Assembly (NCBI GenBank): GCA_947367055.1
Contig: CANBCI010000001.1
Coordinates: 248,001-312,000, forward strand
Direction: 5' to 3'
From: an uncultured Alphaproteobacteria bacterium
GTDB lineage: Bacteria > Pseudomonadota > Alphaproteobacteria > Rs-D84
Length of the DNA: 64,000 nt
Positions 53,238-61,704 of this stretch are shown here, piece by piece (position 1 is the stretch's first letter; each line of letters opens with the position of its first letter). Position numbers and translations under genes: made by a program. Below the pieces are notes generated by a model. It saw only the letters and a list, made by a program, of their open reading frames with translations, ran no database searches and had not been told where the DNA came from.

Positions 53238-54455
53238 TTATTCATACCGCAGACTGTCAATCGGGTTTAGTTTTGCCGCCTTTAGCGCGGGGAATACGCC
53301 GGATGCAAGTCCCACAACAACCGCGACCGTCACCGACACCATTACTGGCCAGATACTGAACGGAACGTTGTATCCCAGTACAAGTCGCCCGATTCCCTGG
53401 GACAGGCCGACACCAAGCAGCAGCCCCGCCATAGACCCGATAAATGAAATCAATATGGATTCGGACAGGAATTGAATTATAATCTGACGCTCGCGCGCGC
53501 CGATTGCCTTGCGTATGCCGATTTCGCGTGTGCGTTCCGCAACCGACACCAGCATCATGTTCATAATACCAATCGCCCCAACCAGCAGGGACACCGCCGC
53601 AATCGCAATCAGCAGCAGTTTCAAATACCCTGTCACGGTGTTCATTGTTTCCATGACCTGTTTCATGTCCATAATTTGAAAATCGTCGACCGCGTCGTCC
53701 TTTAATTTGTGCCGGTCGCGCAGCAGGGCGGTAATCTGTTCAATCGCAAGGGTATTGTCCGCATCGGGATAAAGTTTTAATGCAATCATACTGACCGCGT
53801 TGGGAAAACGGCTGCCCTGCAGGCGCTTTTTTAATGTGGTTATGGGGATTATGACCATGTCGTCCTGGCTGCCCATGGCGGAATCGCCCTTGGCCTTGGT
53901 GACGCCTATGATTACAAACGGTGTGTTTTGCACACGGATAACTTCACCAACCGGATTTGCGGACATCCCCAGTTCTTCGGCCGTTGTCGGGCCGATTACG
54001 GCGTATGTGGACGCGTTTCTGACGGCGGACTGGTCAAAGAATGTTCCGTATTCTATTTCTATGTTTTGAACGGTTGTATAGTCCGGATATACGCCGACCA
54101 TTGAAGACGCCCAGTTCTTGTTTCCGTAAATGATTTGCGCGGCGCTGTTCTGAACGGGGGTCACCGCCATTACATCGGGCAGTTTGGCGATAAATTCCGC
54201 GTCCTGTATGGTCAGTGTCTGGCGGTTGCCGGTGCGCACGCCGGCGCTTTGCGCGGCGCCCGCGCGTATCATAATTGTATTTGTGCCCAGTGATGAAAAC
54301 TGGTCTGTAATTTGCTTTTGCACAGTTTCGCCGACCGCCACCATTATAACCACGGCCATAACACCGATAACGATGCCCAGCACCGTTAAAAACGACCGCA
54401 TTTTATTCCCGCTGACCGACAACCAGGATTCTTTTAATATATCGCCAAAAGTCAT
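53238..54455 (-). CDS. MacB-type ABC transporter permease
   Basis: A 405-aa FtsX/MacB permease with an N-terminal helix (MRSFLTVLGIVIGVMAVVIMVAVG), a large periplasmic MacB_PCD domain and three C-terminal helices (LLLIAIAAVSLLVGAIGIMN, SMAGLLLGVGLSQGIG and VSVTVAVVVGLASGVFPALK). In MacAB-TolC systems the permease and ATPase domains are often one protein; here they are separate genes. It overlaps the ATPase gene by 4 bp. Confidence 0.93.
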   Translation of the reverse strand: MTFGDILKESWLSVSGNKMRSFLTVLGIVIGVMAVVIMVAVGETVQKQITDQFSSLGTNTIMIRAGAAQSAGVRTGNRQTLTIQDAEFIAKLPDVMAVTPVQNSAAQIIYGNKNWASSMVGVYPDYTTVQNIEIEYGTFFDQSAVRNASTYAVIGPTTAEELGMSANPVGEVIRVQNTPFVIIGVTKAKGDSAMGSQDDMVIIPITTLKKRLQGSRFPNAVSMIALKLYPDADNTLAIEQITALLRDRHKLKDDAVDDFQIMDMKQVMETMNTVTGYLKLLLIAIAAVSLLVGAIGIMNMMLVSVAERTREIGIRKAIGARERQIIIQFLSESILISFIGSMAGLLLGVGLSQGIGRLVLGYNVPFSIWPVMVSVTVAVVVGLASGVFPALKAAKLNPIDSLRYE

Positions 54456-55189
54456 TTCTGCCCCCGTTCCAAAACACGTTCATCGCGCGGGACCGGCCCG
54501 TCATAGTTTATGCGCCCGTCACGGATGTGTATCAGGCGGCTTGCATATTTTGCAATGTCAAATTCATGGGTTATCATGACAATCGTGATTCCCATGTCGT
54601 GATTTAACTGCTTTAGAAAGGTCAGGATTTCATGCCCCATTTTACTGTCCAGGGCGCCCGTCGGTTCGTCCGCTAAAATCAGTTTCGGGTCGCCCGCCAA
54701 TGCGCGCGCAATCGCAACGCGCTGCTTCATACCGCCCGACAATTGATTGGGCAGATATGATTCAAACTTTTCCAACCCAACGCGTTTTAACATTTCACGC
54801 GCGCGCCGCACGCGTTCACTCATGGGCAGCCCGCGATACATCAACGGCAACATAACATTGTCCAGAACGCTGCGCTTTGACAGCAGGTTGAACTGCTGGA
54901 ACACGAAACCGATATACTCGTTTCTAATCACGGCCAGTTCATCGGGCGTCATGTTTGCAATATTGCGGCCGTATAGTTCATAAGTGCCGCTGGTTGGTGT
55001 GTCCAGTGCGCCGATAATATTCATACATGTCGACTTGCCCGAACCCGACGGTCCCATGATTGCGACAAATTCGCCGGCATGCACCTTGAATGTTATGTCA
55101 AACAAAACCTGCTGCTGGCCGCCGATTTCCAGCGGAAAACTTTTGCAGATTTTATCCATTGAAATAACTATGTCCTGTGATTTTGGCAT
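54452..55189 (-). CDS. ABC transporter ATP-binding protein (MacB/LolD type)
   Basis: A 245-aa ATPase from 55189 ([19 protein letters not shown]; the longer frame overlaps the adaptor gene). Walker [20 protein letters not shown]-loop [14 protein letters not shown], signature [17 protein letters not shown], Walker [14 protein letters not shown] and H-loop [13 protein letters not shown] are intact. It drives the permease encoded next to it. Confidence 0.94.
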   Translation of the reverse strand: MPKSQDIVISMDKICKSFPLEIGGQQQVLFDITFKVHAGEFVAIMGPSGSGKSTCMNIIGALDTPTSGTYELYGRNIANMTPDELAVIRNEYIGFVFQQFNLLSKRSVLDNVMLPLMYRGLPMSERVRRAREMLKRVGLEKFESYLPNQLSGGMKQRVAIARALAGDPKLILADEPTGALDSKMGHEILTFLKQLNHDMGITIVMITHEFDIAKYASRLIHIRDGRINYDGPVPRDERVLERGQK

Positions 55190-55205
55190 AATTTTTCCGT
55201 GTGTT

Positions 55206-56429
55206 TTATCGTGGTCCACCGCCCATCGGGCCACCCATGCGTGATTTGTTGCCACTGGTTGTGCTGGTCGCGCCAACGCGGCCGGTTATGATTTTGTCGC
55301 CGTCTTGAATACCGTCGGAAATTATTTCCGTCTCCGTCGCGGTCACCAGACCCTTTTGATACGGGACAAAAACAATGTCCTTTTGCCCGGCGCGTTCAAT
55401 CGCCAGGTGCGTTTTCGGCGTTGCCGCCCCCGGGTTTTCGGTTATATTTGTAAATGTCCGCACCAGAAAGGCGGAATTTGGCGCCTTGTATACATCTTCT
55501 TTTTCCGATACGACAATCGTCACGAACGCGGTCATTCCCGGCATCAGCGAGAGGTCAGAATTATCCACATCAATTACAACCGTGTAGACAACGACATTTG
55601 ATGTTGTGGTTGGCGACAATCTTATCTGGCGGACAACGCCGTCAAATGTTTGCGACGGATATGCGTCAACCGTGAATGTGACAGGCTGGCCGTCCTTGAT
55701 GACGCCGATGTCCGCCTCTGATACGGCGGTTTCAATCTGCATCTTGGACAGGTCTTCGGCAATTTCGAACAAGTCCGGCGTCTGGAAAGACGCGGCGACG
55801 GTTTGGCCGTTGTCAACCTTGCGCGAAATAACGGTGCCGTCAACGGGCGATGTGATTGTCGCATACCCCAGGTTGGTCATCGCGCGTTCGTATTGCGATT
55901 GCATCCGCAGGACGGATTGTTCCGCCTGTTCATATGTGGTTTGCGATTGTTCCATTTCCGCGCGCGAAATAAATCCTTCGGCGTACAGGGCCTTGTTGCG
56001 TTCATATTCGCTTTTGGCATAGTTGCGCTGGGATTCGGCGCTGACCAGGGATGCCTTGGCCTCGTCCACCGACGCCTGCAGAACGGACGGCTCAATGGTC
56101 AGCAGGATGTCGCCCTTTTTCACCTTGGAATTATAATCCACAAACAGGCCGTTTATGGTGCCGGACACCTGGGAACCGACGCTAACGGTGTTAACGGGCA
56201 TTATTTCGCCCGTGGCGCTTACCACCTGGCGCATGTCGCCGCGGGTGATTTTTACGGTCGAAAATTCCGATTTTTTCTTGTCTTCGCCGCCGGTAAATAT
56301 CATTATAAGCGCGACAATTACGGCGATTATCAGAATCCACCATTTTTTGCGCCATATCCATTTGAACATGCGCCGAATAAACGACGGACGGACCGCAGCA
56401 GTTGCATCGGTGGTTTTATTCTTCTTCAT
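55206..56429 (-). CDS. MacA-type periplasmic adaptor (membrane fusion protein)
   Basis: A 407-aa protein with an N-terminal membrane anchor (KWWILIIAVIVALIMIFTGG), the biotinyl-like half-motif VVSATGEIMPVNTVSVGSQ, a coiled-coil hairpin around ALYAEGFISRAEMEQSQTTY, the second lipoyl half YATITSPVDGTVISRKVDNG and a beta-barrel. It links the inner-membrane ABC pump to a TolC channel. Glycine/methionine-rich C-terminus. Confidence 0.93.
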   Translation of the reverse strand: MKKNKTTDATAAVRPSFIRRMFKWIWRKKWWILIIAVIVALIMIFTGGEDKKKSEFSTVKITRGDMRQVVSATGEIMPVNTVSVGSQVSGTINGLFVDYNSKVKKGDILLTIEPSVLQASVDEAKASLVSAESQRNYAKSEYERNKALYAEGFISRAEMEQSQTTYEQAEQSVLRMQSQYERAMTNLGYATITSPVDGTVISRKVDNGQTVAASFQTPDLFEIAEDLSKMQIETAVSEADIGVIKDGQPVTFTVDAYPSQTFDGVVRQIRLSPTTTSNVVVYTVVIDVDNSDLSLMPGMTAFVTIVVSEKEDVYKAPNSAFLVRTFTNITENPGAATPKTHLAIERAGQKDIVFVPYQKGLVTATETEIISDGIQDGDKIITGRVGATSTTSGNKSRMGGPMGGGPR

Positions 56430-57756
56430 TCTCTATCTCCCGTGGTTCTTCAAGTCCTATGCGTATATCACCTATGGCCAGGGCGACCGCCGCGCGTTTT
56501 GTGAACAAATCATATTTCGCGGCGTTGTTTTGCTTCTGTGCGTCGACCAGTTCGGATTGCGCCGTTTGCCAATCAAGCATGGTTGCGCGCCCGACCTTGT
56601 ACATGCCGGCGGTGACGCGTTCGCTTTCCGTTGCGGATTTCAGCAGTGTTTCGGTTTGCTTTAACACCGTTTGCGCCGTCTTATAGTTTTGATACGCGGT
56701 GAATATGTCCAGGCTTGCATTGTCCTGGGCGTATTTTTCCTGCTCGATTGCGCGTTCATAGTTCGCCTGGGCGGCACGCACATTGTACATGTTTGCAAAG
56801 CCCGCAAATATCGGCATTGATGCGCGGATGCCGATGCTGCCGCTTATCTTGTCGTTGCCGGCGTTAAAACTTTCGGACGGGGTGTCGTTCCAGGACACGC
56901 TGCCCGATGCGGAAATGCTGGGCAAATTCGACAGGAATGATGAATTGCGCCGGTGCCATGCGGCATCCTTGTTCGCCGTCGCGCGCAGCAAGTCTGGCCG
57001 CGATGATTGCGCCATTTGAATCAGTTCGTCGACACTTTGCACCTCGGCCGCGCCGCCGAATTCGGACGGCATGTCGGCGATTTCAATTTCCTGGTTTGCG
57101 GGGAACGACAGTTTGGACAGCAATGTCCCCTTTGCGATTTCACGATTGTTTTTTGCTCGTTCCAATTCCAGTTCGCGGCTGGCCAGTGTGGTGTCGGCCT
57201 TTAACACATCGGCCTTGGCAACAGAACCTGCGCGGAATTTTTTATCGGCCGTATCCTTGGCCGTTTTTGCGACTGTGCGCAGCGCGGTGGCAGACTTAAC
57301 ATCCGCGTCCGCATTCAGCAAATTGTAATACGCCCCGATAATGCCGTAGACATAATTTTGAACGGTTTCATCATAATCAAAACCCGTCGCGCGCCAAACG
57401 GCCGCCAACTGGTTCAAATCCGATAAACGTTTTCCAAAATCAAATATCAGATAAGATGCGGACAGTGACGCGCCCGTCGCCCATTCGCCCCATTTTTCAT
57501 TACGGTATGGCAATGATGCAGACGCCGACGCATCAACCCGCGGCAGATAATTTGCGTATCCCGCATTTTTGGAAAAGCGCGCCGCCTCGTACGATAAATA
57601 TGCGGATGCGGTCTGCGGATTGCGGCACAGCCCCAGATTTACAATTTCGGGCAATGTTAGTTTGCCAGTCGGCACGGTCATGCGCGTTGCGCAATCATCT
57701 GTCCCGGCAAATGCAAACCCCGGCATTGCGCACAGCAACAGCAATAACTTTTTCAT
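56416..57756 (-). CDS. TolC-family outer-membrane efflux protein
   Basis: A 446-aa protein from 57756 (MKKLLLLLCAMPGFAFAG, signal peptide; AGAGGGA upstream). Two similar halves with long helices and beta strands (PRVDASASASLPYRNEKWG and SISASGSVSWNDTPSESFN) are typical of TolC. It overlaps the adaptor gene by 14 bp; the four genes form one operon for export of a drug, peptide or lipid, the substrate being unknown. Confidence 0.92.
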   Translation of the reverse strand: MKKLLLLLCAMPGFAFAGTDDCATRMTVPTGKLTLPEIVNLGLCRNPQTASAYLSYEAARFSKNAGYANYLPRVDASASASLPYRNEKWGEWATGASLSASYLIFDFGKRLSDLNQLAAVWRATGFDYDETVQNYVYGIIGAYYNLLNADADVKSATALRTVAKTAKDTADKKFRAGSVAKADVLKADTTLASRELELERAKNNREIAKGTLLSKLSFPANQEIEIADMPSEFGGAAEVQSVDELIQMAQSSRPDLLRATANKDAAWHRRNSSFLSNLPSISASGSVSWNDTPSESFNAGNDKISGSIGIRASMPIFAGFANMYNVRAAQANYERAIEQEKYAQDNASLDIFTAYQNYKTAQTVLKQTETLLKSATESERVTAGMYKVGRATMLDWQTAQSELVDAQKQNNAAKYDLFTKRAAVALAIGDIRIGLEEPREIENEEE

Positions 57757-57856
57757 AAATCCCTCTCTACCGGTAAAAATCAATTTACGGACCCATTATA
57801 CAATTTTTATGTTGAATTACAATTTTTTTTTGCCTAATATGCGTGTGCAATAGCAC

Positions 57857-57930
57857 GGCCTGGTGGCAGAGTGGTTATGCAGAGGACTGCAAATCCTTGT
57901 ATGCCGGTTCGATTCCGACCCAGGCCTCCA
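57857..57930 (+). tRNA. tRNA-Cys (GCA)
   Basis: Acceptor GGCCTGG/CCAGGCC with encoded TCCA, D-arm TGGCAGAGTGGTTATGCA, anticodon stem AGGA/TCCT with loop CTGCAAA, T-arm starting CCGGTTCGATTCCG. 74 nt. Confidence 0.93.
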
Positions 57931-57937
57931 AAAATTA

Positions 57938-57966
57938 AATCACCCGCAGGGTGATTTTATTTTTGG
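57938..57966 (+). terminator. tRNA-Cys terminator
   Basis: AAATCACCC-GCA-GGGTGATTT followed by TATTTTT. Confidence 0.8.
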
Positions 57967-58107
57967 AAATTGAGTTATCGAACCGGCCCGGTTCGCATAC
58001 AAGCCGTATTTCACGGCGCGGCATATGCCGCCTGCCGCGTTGTGAAATCGTGCGCGTGGTGAACAAGTTGCGTTTAGCAACGGTCGCGCAGAATGCGCGA
58101 TGTGAAC
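57967..58107 (+). other. structured segment between tRNA-Cys and its displaced 3' copy
   Basis: It opens with ATCGAACCGGC, the reverse complement of the tRNA T-arm (GCCGGTTCGAT), then CGGTTCG again directly, so a short hairpin forms at 57979-57995. There follow a long imperfect hairpin with arms ATTTCAC/GTGAAAT and CGCGGCA/TGCCGCG (about 58008-58047) and the hairpin GTTGC-GTTTA-GCAAC. The plan matches the segment next to tRNA-Met. Confidence 0.5.
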
Positions 58108-58167
58108 ATTCCGACCCAGGCCTCCAAAAATAAAATCACCCGTAGGGTGATTTTATTTTTGGAAATT
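58108..58167 (+). repeat. displaced copy of the tRNA-Cys 3' end and terminator
   Basis: 58 of 60 bases are identical to 57912-57971, covering the T-loop end, T-stem 3' strand, acceptor 3' strand, CCA and terminator. The unit repeats with a 196-bp period. The near identity suggests a recent event. Confidence 0.85.
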
Positions 58168-58212
58168 ATGCGCGATGCGCCAAAAAATTAACCGTCCAAA
58201 TGGGCGGTCTGA

Positions 58213-58683
58213 TTATTTGTTTCTGTTTTTTCTGAATTCGTCCAGCGATACAATGCGCCCAGTGTCTGCGGTTGTTTGTTCATCCAGCGGCAATTCCATG
58301 TCATTGTCGGCCGCGGGCGTCGATGCGTTGCGTGGATGAAACGACAGCATGAAATCCACAGACGGATCCTTGAATTCAACCAATGCGGAAAAGGGCACGC
58401 GAATGAAAAACGGCCGGCCGTCAAATGTCAATTGAACACCAAATTCCTTGTCCGACACATTCAGATTGTTATATGAATACTGTAACACGATTGTCATTAT
58501 ATCCGGATAGCGCATCCGCAAAAAATCCGGCAACACCACGCCCGGCGCACGCGTTTTGAATGTTATAAAGAAATGCGTCCCGTCCCCCAGGCCGTTAAAT
58601 TGGGCGTGCGTCAATGCATCCTTTACCACCGATTTCAGTGCGTTGTCCAATAATGCCTGGTAATCAATCTTGCTCATCTTCAT
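58213..58683 (-). CDS. sspB: SspB-family ClpXP adaptor (alphaproteobacterial type)
   Basis: SspB tethers ssrA-tagged and other substrates to ClpXP. The 156-aa protein has GDGTHFFITFKTRAPGVVLP, MRYPDIMTIVLQYSY and FGVQLTFDGRPFFIRVPFSA, which align with the alphaproteobacterial SspB family, and an acidic tail that ends in a conserved-looking IVSLDEFRKNRN for ClpX contact. The start may be 58677 (MSKIDYQ) and overlaps the recF end. Confidence 0.9.
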   Translation of the reverse strand: MKMSKIDYQALLDNALKSVVKDALTHAQFNGLGDGTHFFITFKTRAPGVVLPDFLRMRYPDIMTIVLQYSYNNLNVSDKEFGVQLTFDGRPFFIRVPFSALVEFKDPSVDFMLSFHPRNASTPAADNDMELPLDEQTTADTGRIVSLDEFRKNRNK

Positions 58684-59767
58684 CCGTTTTATTTTGAATA
58701 ACTATATTACTTATTTCCCCATCGTTGCAAGCAACAAATGCCGCGTCATTCACATCTGAAAACGCGTTTGCGTCCAATCCCGTGGCCCAGACCTGGGCGT
58801 GGGCGGCGGCAAATGCGCGGAACATGCGGCGCCGTGCATCCGTGTCTAGGTGGGCCGCCGCCTCGTCCAGCAGGATTATCGGACGACGCCCCGTCTTTTC
58901 ATAAACCAATCGCGCGTGCGCCATTATCAAGTCTATCAAAACGCTTTTCTGTTGGCCCGTGCTGGTAAGCGCCGCCGGCAGGTTAAGTATTTCGTTAAAA
59001 ACACCGAAGTCGGATTTATGCGGGCCGTCCAAAATCATTTTGTCGCCCACCAGTTCCCGCGCCCCGTGCAGGTATTCCAGATATGCGCGTTCCGCGTCCC
59101 CCGGTGTCATTCCCGAAATCAGGTTTGATTCAATCATCCCCGCAACAGATACCGCGGCGCCGGACAAAAAATAGTTGATTTCGCCCGCGTACTGGATGCG
59201 TGCGGCGGCGATTGCAACCGCCACTGATGCGATTTGTGTGTCCAATGCATCGGTCCATCGCGCGTCGCGCCCCGATTTTAATGCGAACGCCCGTTCCGAC
59301 AACAGTTTCCCCAGACGCGCCACCCGCCCGGCGTGCGTTGCGTCAAAGCCCGACACCAGGCGATCAAAAAACGCGCGCCGGTCACCCGCGCCGTCGATGA
59401 AAATTCTGTCTTCGCGCGGGGTAATCCAAACCATTGGCAATTGCGCCACCAATTGCGACAATGGCGCCGCGTCCCCGTCAATTCGTGCGCGGCGGTTTGC
59501 GTCGCCCGCGGTGTATGTTATTGAAATTTCCGTGTCATCGGATAGTTCCGCAAAAATTGAAAAATCGCCGCGTCCGTTAAATCGCGCAATATCCGTCATG
59601 GCGGCCCCGCGCATTCCGCGGTCGCCCGATAGCATTGATACCGCCTCCAGTACGGCGGTCTTGCCGGCGCCGTTTGGTCCTGTGATTATAATATTGCGCC
59701 GGCCGGTCGTTTTTATGCGGCACATTTCATGGTTTCTAAAATCGGTCAGCGTCAAAGTTTCAATCAT
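58664..59767 (-). CDS. recF: DNA replication and repair protein RecF
   Basis: RecF acts in the RecFOR pathway at gaps. Start at 59767 (MIETLTLTDFRNHEMC). Walker A GPNGAGKTAVLEAVSML, the signature LTSTGQQKSVLIDLIMAHA and Walker B PIILLDEAAAHLD are present. 367 aa. dnaA and dnaN are not adjacent; gyrB lies 7 kb away. Confidence 0.94.
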   Translation of the reverse strand: MIETLTLTDFRNHEMCRIKTTGRRNIIITGPNGAGKTAVLEAVSMLSGDRGMRGAAMTDIARFNGRGDFSIFAELSDDTEISITYTAGDANRRARIDGDAAPLSQLVAQLPMVWITPREDRIFIDGAGDRRAFFDRLVSGFDATHAGRVARLGKLLSERAFALKSGRDARWTDALDTQIASVAVAIAAARIQYAGEINYFLSGAAVSVAGMIESNLISGMTPGDAERAYLEYLHGARELVGDKMILDGPHKSDFGVFNEILNLPAALTSTGQQKSVLIDLIMAHARLVYEKTGRRPIILLDEAAAHLDTDARRRMFRAFAAAHAQVWATGLDANAFSDVNDAAFVACNDGEISNIVIQNKTDEDEQD

Positions 59768-59830
59768 GCCCTGATAATACAATTATATCGGAAAAAACTC
59801 AAGTCCCCCATGGTGTGATTTTTTTATTCT

Positions 59831-59858
59831 TTGCAAACAATTGCGGCCATGCTATAAT
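59831..59858 (+). promoter_or_regulatory. promoter of L-leader copy 5
   Basis: TTGCAA (59831-59836), 16-bp spacer, TATAAT (59853-59858); start at about 59865. Confidence 0.65.
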
Positions 59859-59864
59859 ATCCAA

Positions 59865-60064
59865 TGTCGGCGGGTGTTTCGCCGACGGGGTGTGAGAACC
59901 TCGCTTAAGCGTCGTGATAATAATTGGCGCATTGCGCCTTTATTTATTTCGATGAAAAACTCCTGGCCTCTGGGTCAGGAGGGTCGCTTAATATAAAAAT
60001 ACGCGGCACAATACTTAAGATTGTTCTCAACCTCCTGACCACTGAATTTCGGTGGTTTTTTATT
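59865..60064 (+). promoter_or_regulatory. L-leader copy 5: candidate attenuator or riboswitch
   Basis: First hairpin GTCGGC-GGGTGTTTC-GCCGAC (59866-59886). Long-range helices TGAGAAC/GTTCTCA and CTTAAG/CTTAAG follow. The inner hairpin is CTCCTGGCC-TCT-GGGTCAGGAG. CCTCCTGACC (60031-60040) pairs perfectly with GGTCAGGAGG and shares ACC with the terminator stem ACCACTG/CGGTGGT, which is followed by TTTTTT. The start codon is 27 bp further on, behind GAAGGGGG. Confidence 0.72.
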
Positions 60065-60091
60065 TGATTCAAAGAAGGGGGAATAGAACTT

Positions 60092-60676
60092 ATGAAATTT
60101 TTATGCTTTTTAGTGCTTGCCGGGACGGCCGCATTTTGTTTGCAAGATGCGCATGCCGCAACAATACATACCTGCATGCAGAGTTACACATGCAGCAGTG
60201 AATGCACTGTTCTAACCAGGGTTTCCAATTGTTTCTCGTACCGAACGATTTACTATGAACCGTACGGCGGTGTCCAGACGTGCGACACGTGCGAATCCGG
60301 GTATGAGCGGACGGAACATACTTTGCAGCTTGCGACGGCATGCACCGCGACATATTATACATGTGAAGAAATCTGCAACGGTTGCACAAATTGCGTCAGT
60401 GACACGTCGTGGGGTGCCGGCGCCGCCGGATATGAAGTCATGGCAAAACGGCAATGTTATTGTAATACGTGCAGTGAGACATATTCTTTTCGCTGTGCCG
60501 CCGGATATTGGGGTAGCAGTAACAACGGCACATCCGGATGCACAAAATGTCCGGCGCCCGGTACATCGCCCGCGGGTGCGACAAGCGCCACGCAATGCTA
60601 TGTCGCGGCCGGCGTAAAAACAACCGATACGACCGGTAACTACGAATTTACATCCCCGTGCTACAATTCAAATTAA
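60092..60676 (+). CDS. cysteine-rich exported protein with C-terminal type B module
   Basis: A 194-aa protein with a signal peptide (MKFLCFLVLAGTAAFCLQDAHA) and about 27 cysteines. The N-terminal part has closely spaced CxxxC/CxxC pairs (CMQSYTCSSEC, CDTCESGYE, CEEICNGCTNC). The last third (FRCAAGYWGSSN, CTKCPAPGTSPAG, QCYVAAGVKTTDTTG, YEFTSPC) matches the type B proteins at 4972 and 32356, so this gene looks like a larger member of the same family. Probably periplasmic or surface exposed. No function recognised. Confidence 0.8.
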   Translation: MKFLCFLVLAGTAAFCLQDAHAATIHTCMQSYTCSSECTVLTRVSNCFSYRTIYYEPYGGVQTCDTCESGYERTEHTLQLATACTATYYTCEEICNGCTNCVSDTSWGAGAAGYEVMAKRQCYCNTCSETYSFRCAAGYWGSSNNGTSGCTKCPAPGTSPAGATSATQCYVAAGVKTTDTTGNYEFTSPCYNSN

Positions 60677-60681
60677 ATGAA

Positions 60682-60713
60682 AGAACGCCGCCCAATCGGG
60701 CGGCGTTCGGTGT
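60682..60713. terminator. terminator between the cysteine-rich gene and the OmpA-type gene
   Basis: GAACGCCGCCC-AATC-GGGCGGCGTTC. T-run is weak on both sides. Confidence 0.65.
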
Positions 60714-60715
60714 GA

Positions 60716-61363
60716 TTACTTGTTCGGAATAATTTTTATTTCAACACGTCGGTTCTGGGCGCGGCCTGCGGCTGTGCTGTTTGATGCAATCGGGTTTGAT
60801 ATGCCCATGCCGATTACTTCAAATCGCGATGCCTTGACGCCCTGGCCCTGCAGGTATGCGGCAACCGCCTGCGCGCGGCTCTGCGACAGCGTTTGATTGT
60901 ATTCAACCGAACCTGTGTTGTCTGTAAATCCCGACACCATTACGGTTGAATTGCTGTATTTGTTCAAAACTTTGGCCACGGAATTCAGCGTTGCATAGAA
61001 TGACGCGTTTATATCCGCGGAATCGGTCTTGAATGTTATGTTGCCCGGCATAATCAGGCGAATGCTGTCGCTGTCGCGGACAACGCCGACCCCGGTTGAC
61101 GCCAGTTCTTGGCGCAGTTCCGCCTCCTGCGTGTCCAGATAGTATCCGGTGCCGCCGCCGACCGCCGCCCCGGCCAAGCCGCCAATAATTGCGCCGGTGC
61201 CGCTTTTCTTGGCCACCAATGCACCCGTCGCCGCGCCCGTCGCTGCACCGATTGCGGTGCCCCAGACGGCCTTGGACGTTTGGGTTTCGCCGGTATATGG
61301 ATTAACCGTCGTGCATGCCGCCAGCATACCCGTCATCGCCAATGCCAATGCAATTTTCTTCAT
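60716..61363 (-). CDS. OmpA-family outer-membrane lipoprotein (YiaD-like)
   Basis: A 215-aa protein with lipoprotein signal MKKIALALAMTGMLAAC, a glycine-zipper region (AIGAATGAATGALVAKKSG, IIGGLAGAAVGGGTGYYLD) and a C-terminal OmpA peptidoglycan-binding domain (NITFKTDSADINASFYATL, VSGFTDNTGSVEYNQTLSQ, RAQNRRVEIKI). This architecture is that of YiaD/YfiB-type lipoproteins, which stabilise the outer membrane against peptidoglycan. AGGAGA precedes the ATG. Confidence 0.9.
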   Translation of the reverse strand: MKKIALALAMTGMLAACTTVNPYTGETQTSKAVWGTAIGAATGAATGALVAKKSGTGAIIGGLAGAAVGGGTGYYLDTQEAELRQELASTGVGVVRDSDSIRLIMPGNITFKTDSADINASFYATLNSVAKVLNKYSNSTVMVSGFTDNTGSVEYNQTLSQSRAQAVAAYLQGQGVKASRFEVIGMGISNPIASNSTAAGRAQNRRVEIKIIPNK

Positions 61364-61427
61364 GAAATTTCTCCTTTCTTAAAACGGAATAATTTTAACG
61401 TATTTTTTATGAAAACACAAAAAATAT

Positions 61428-61703
61428 TTAGATTTCCAAATACATATATCGTTCGCCGTCCGCGTCACAGTATTTTGCACCCAATTTTTCATAAAACGCC
61501 ACGGCCGGTGTGTTTGGCGACCACACCGACCACATTATCTGCCGTATGTTTTCGTGGTGCGCAATATCAATCAGGGCGTCAAACATGCGGCGCGTTGCGC
61601 CCATGTGGCGGTACGGCGCGCGCACGTAAACACCCGCCAAGCGAAATATCCACAGTGGCGGAACATCGGCGGGGCGTGCAAAGCGAACAGAAATATTGTT
61701 CAT
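61428..61703 (-). CDS. short GNAT-family N-acetyltransferase
   Basis: A 91-aa protein whose central part RLAGVYVRAPYRHMGATRRM carries the acetyl-CoA-binding motif (R/Q-x2-G/A-type loop), followed by WSVWSPNTPAVAFYEKLGAK, a standard GNAT C-terminus. At 91 aa it lacks most of the usual N-terminal half (about 140-160 aa), so it may be a truncated gene or a minimal GNAT. It starts 1 bp past the stop of the upstream gene. Confidence 0.7.
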   Translation of the reverse strand: MNNISVRFARPADVPPLWIFRLAGVYVRAPYRHMGATRRMFDALIDIAHHENIRQIMWSVWSPNTPAVAFYEKLGAKYCDADGERYMYLEI

Positions 61704-61704
61704 T

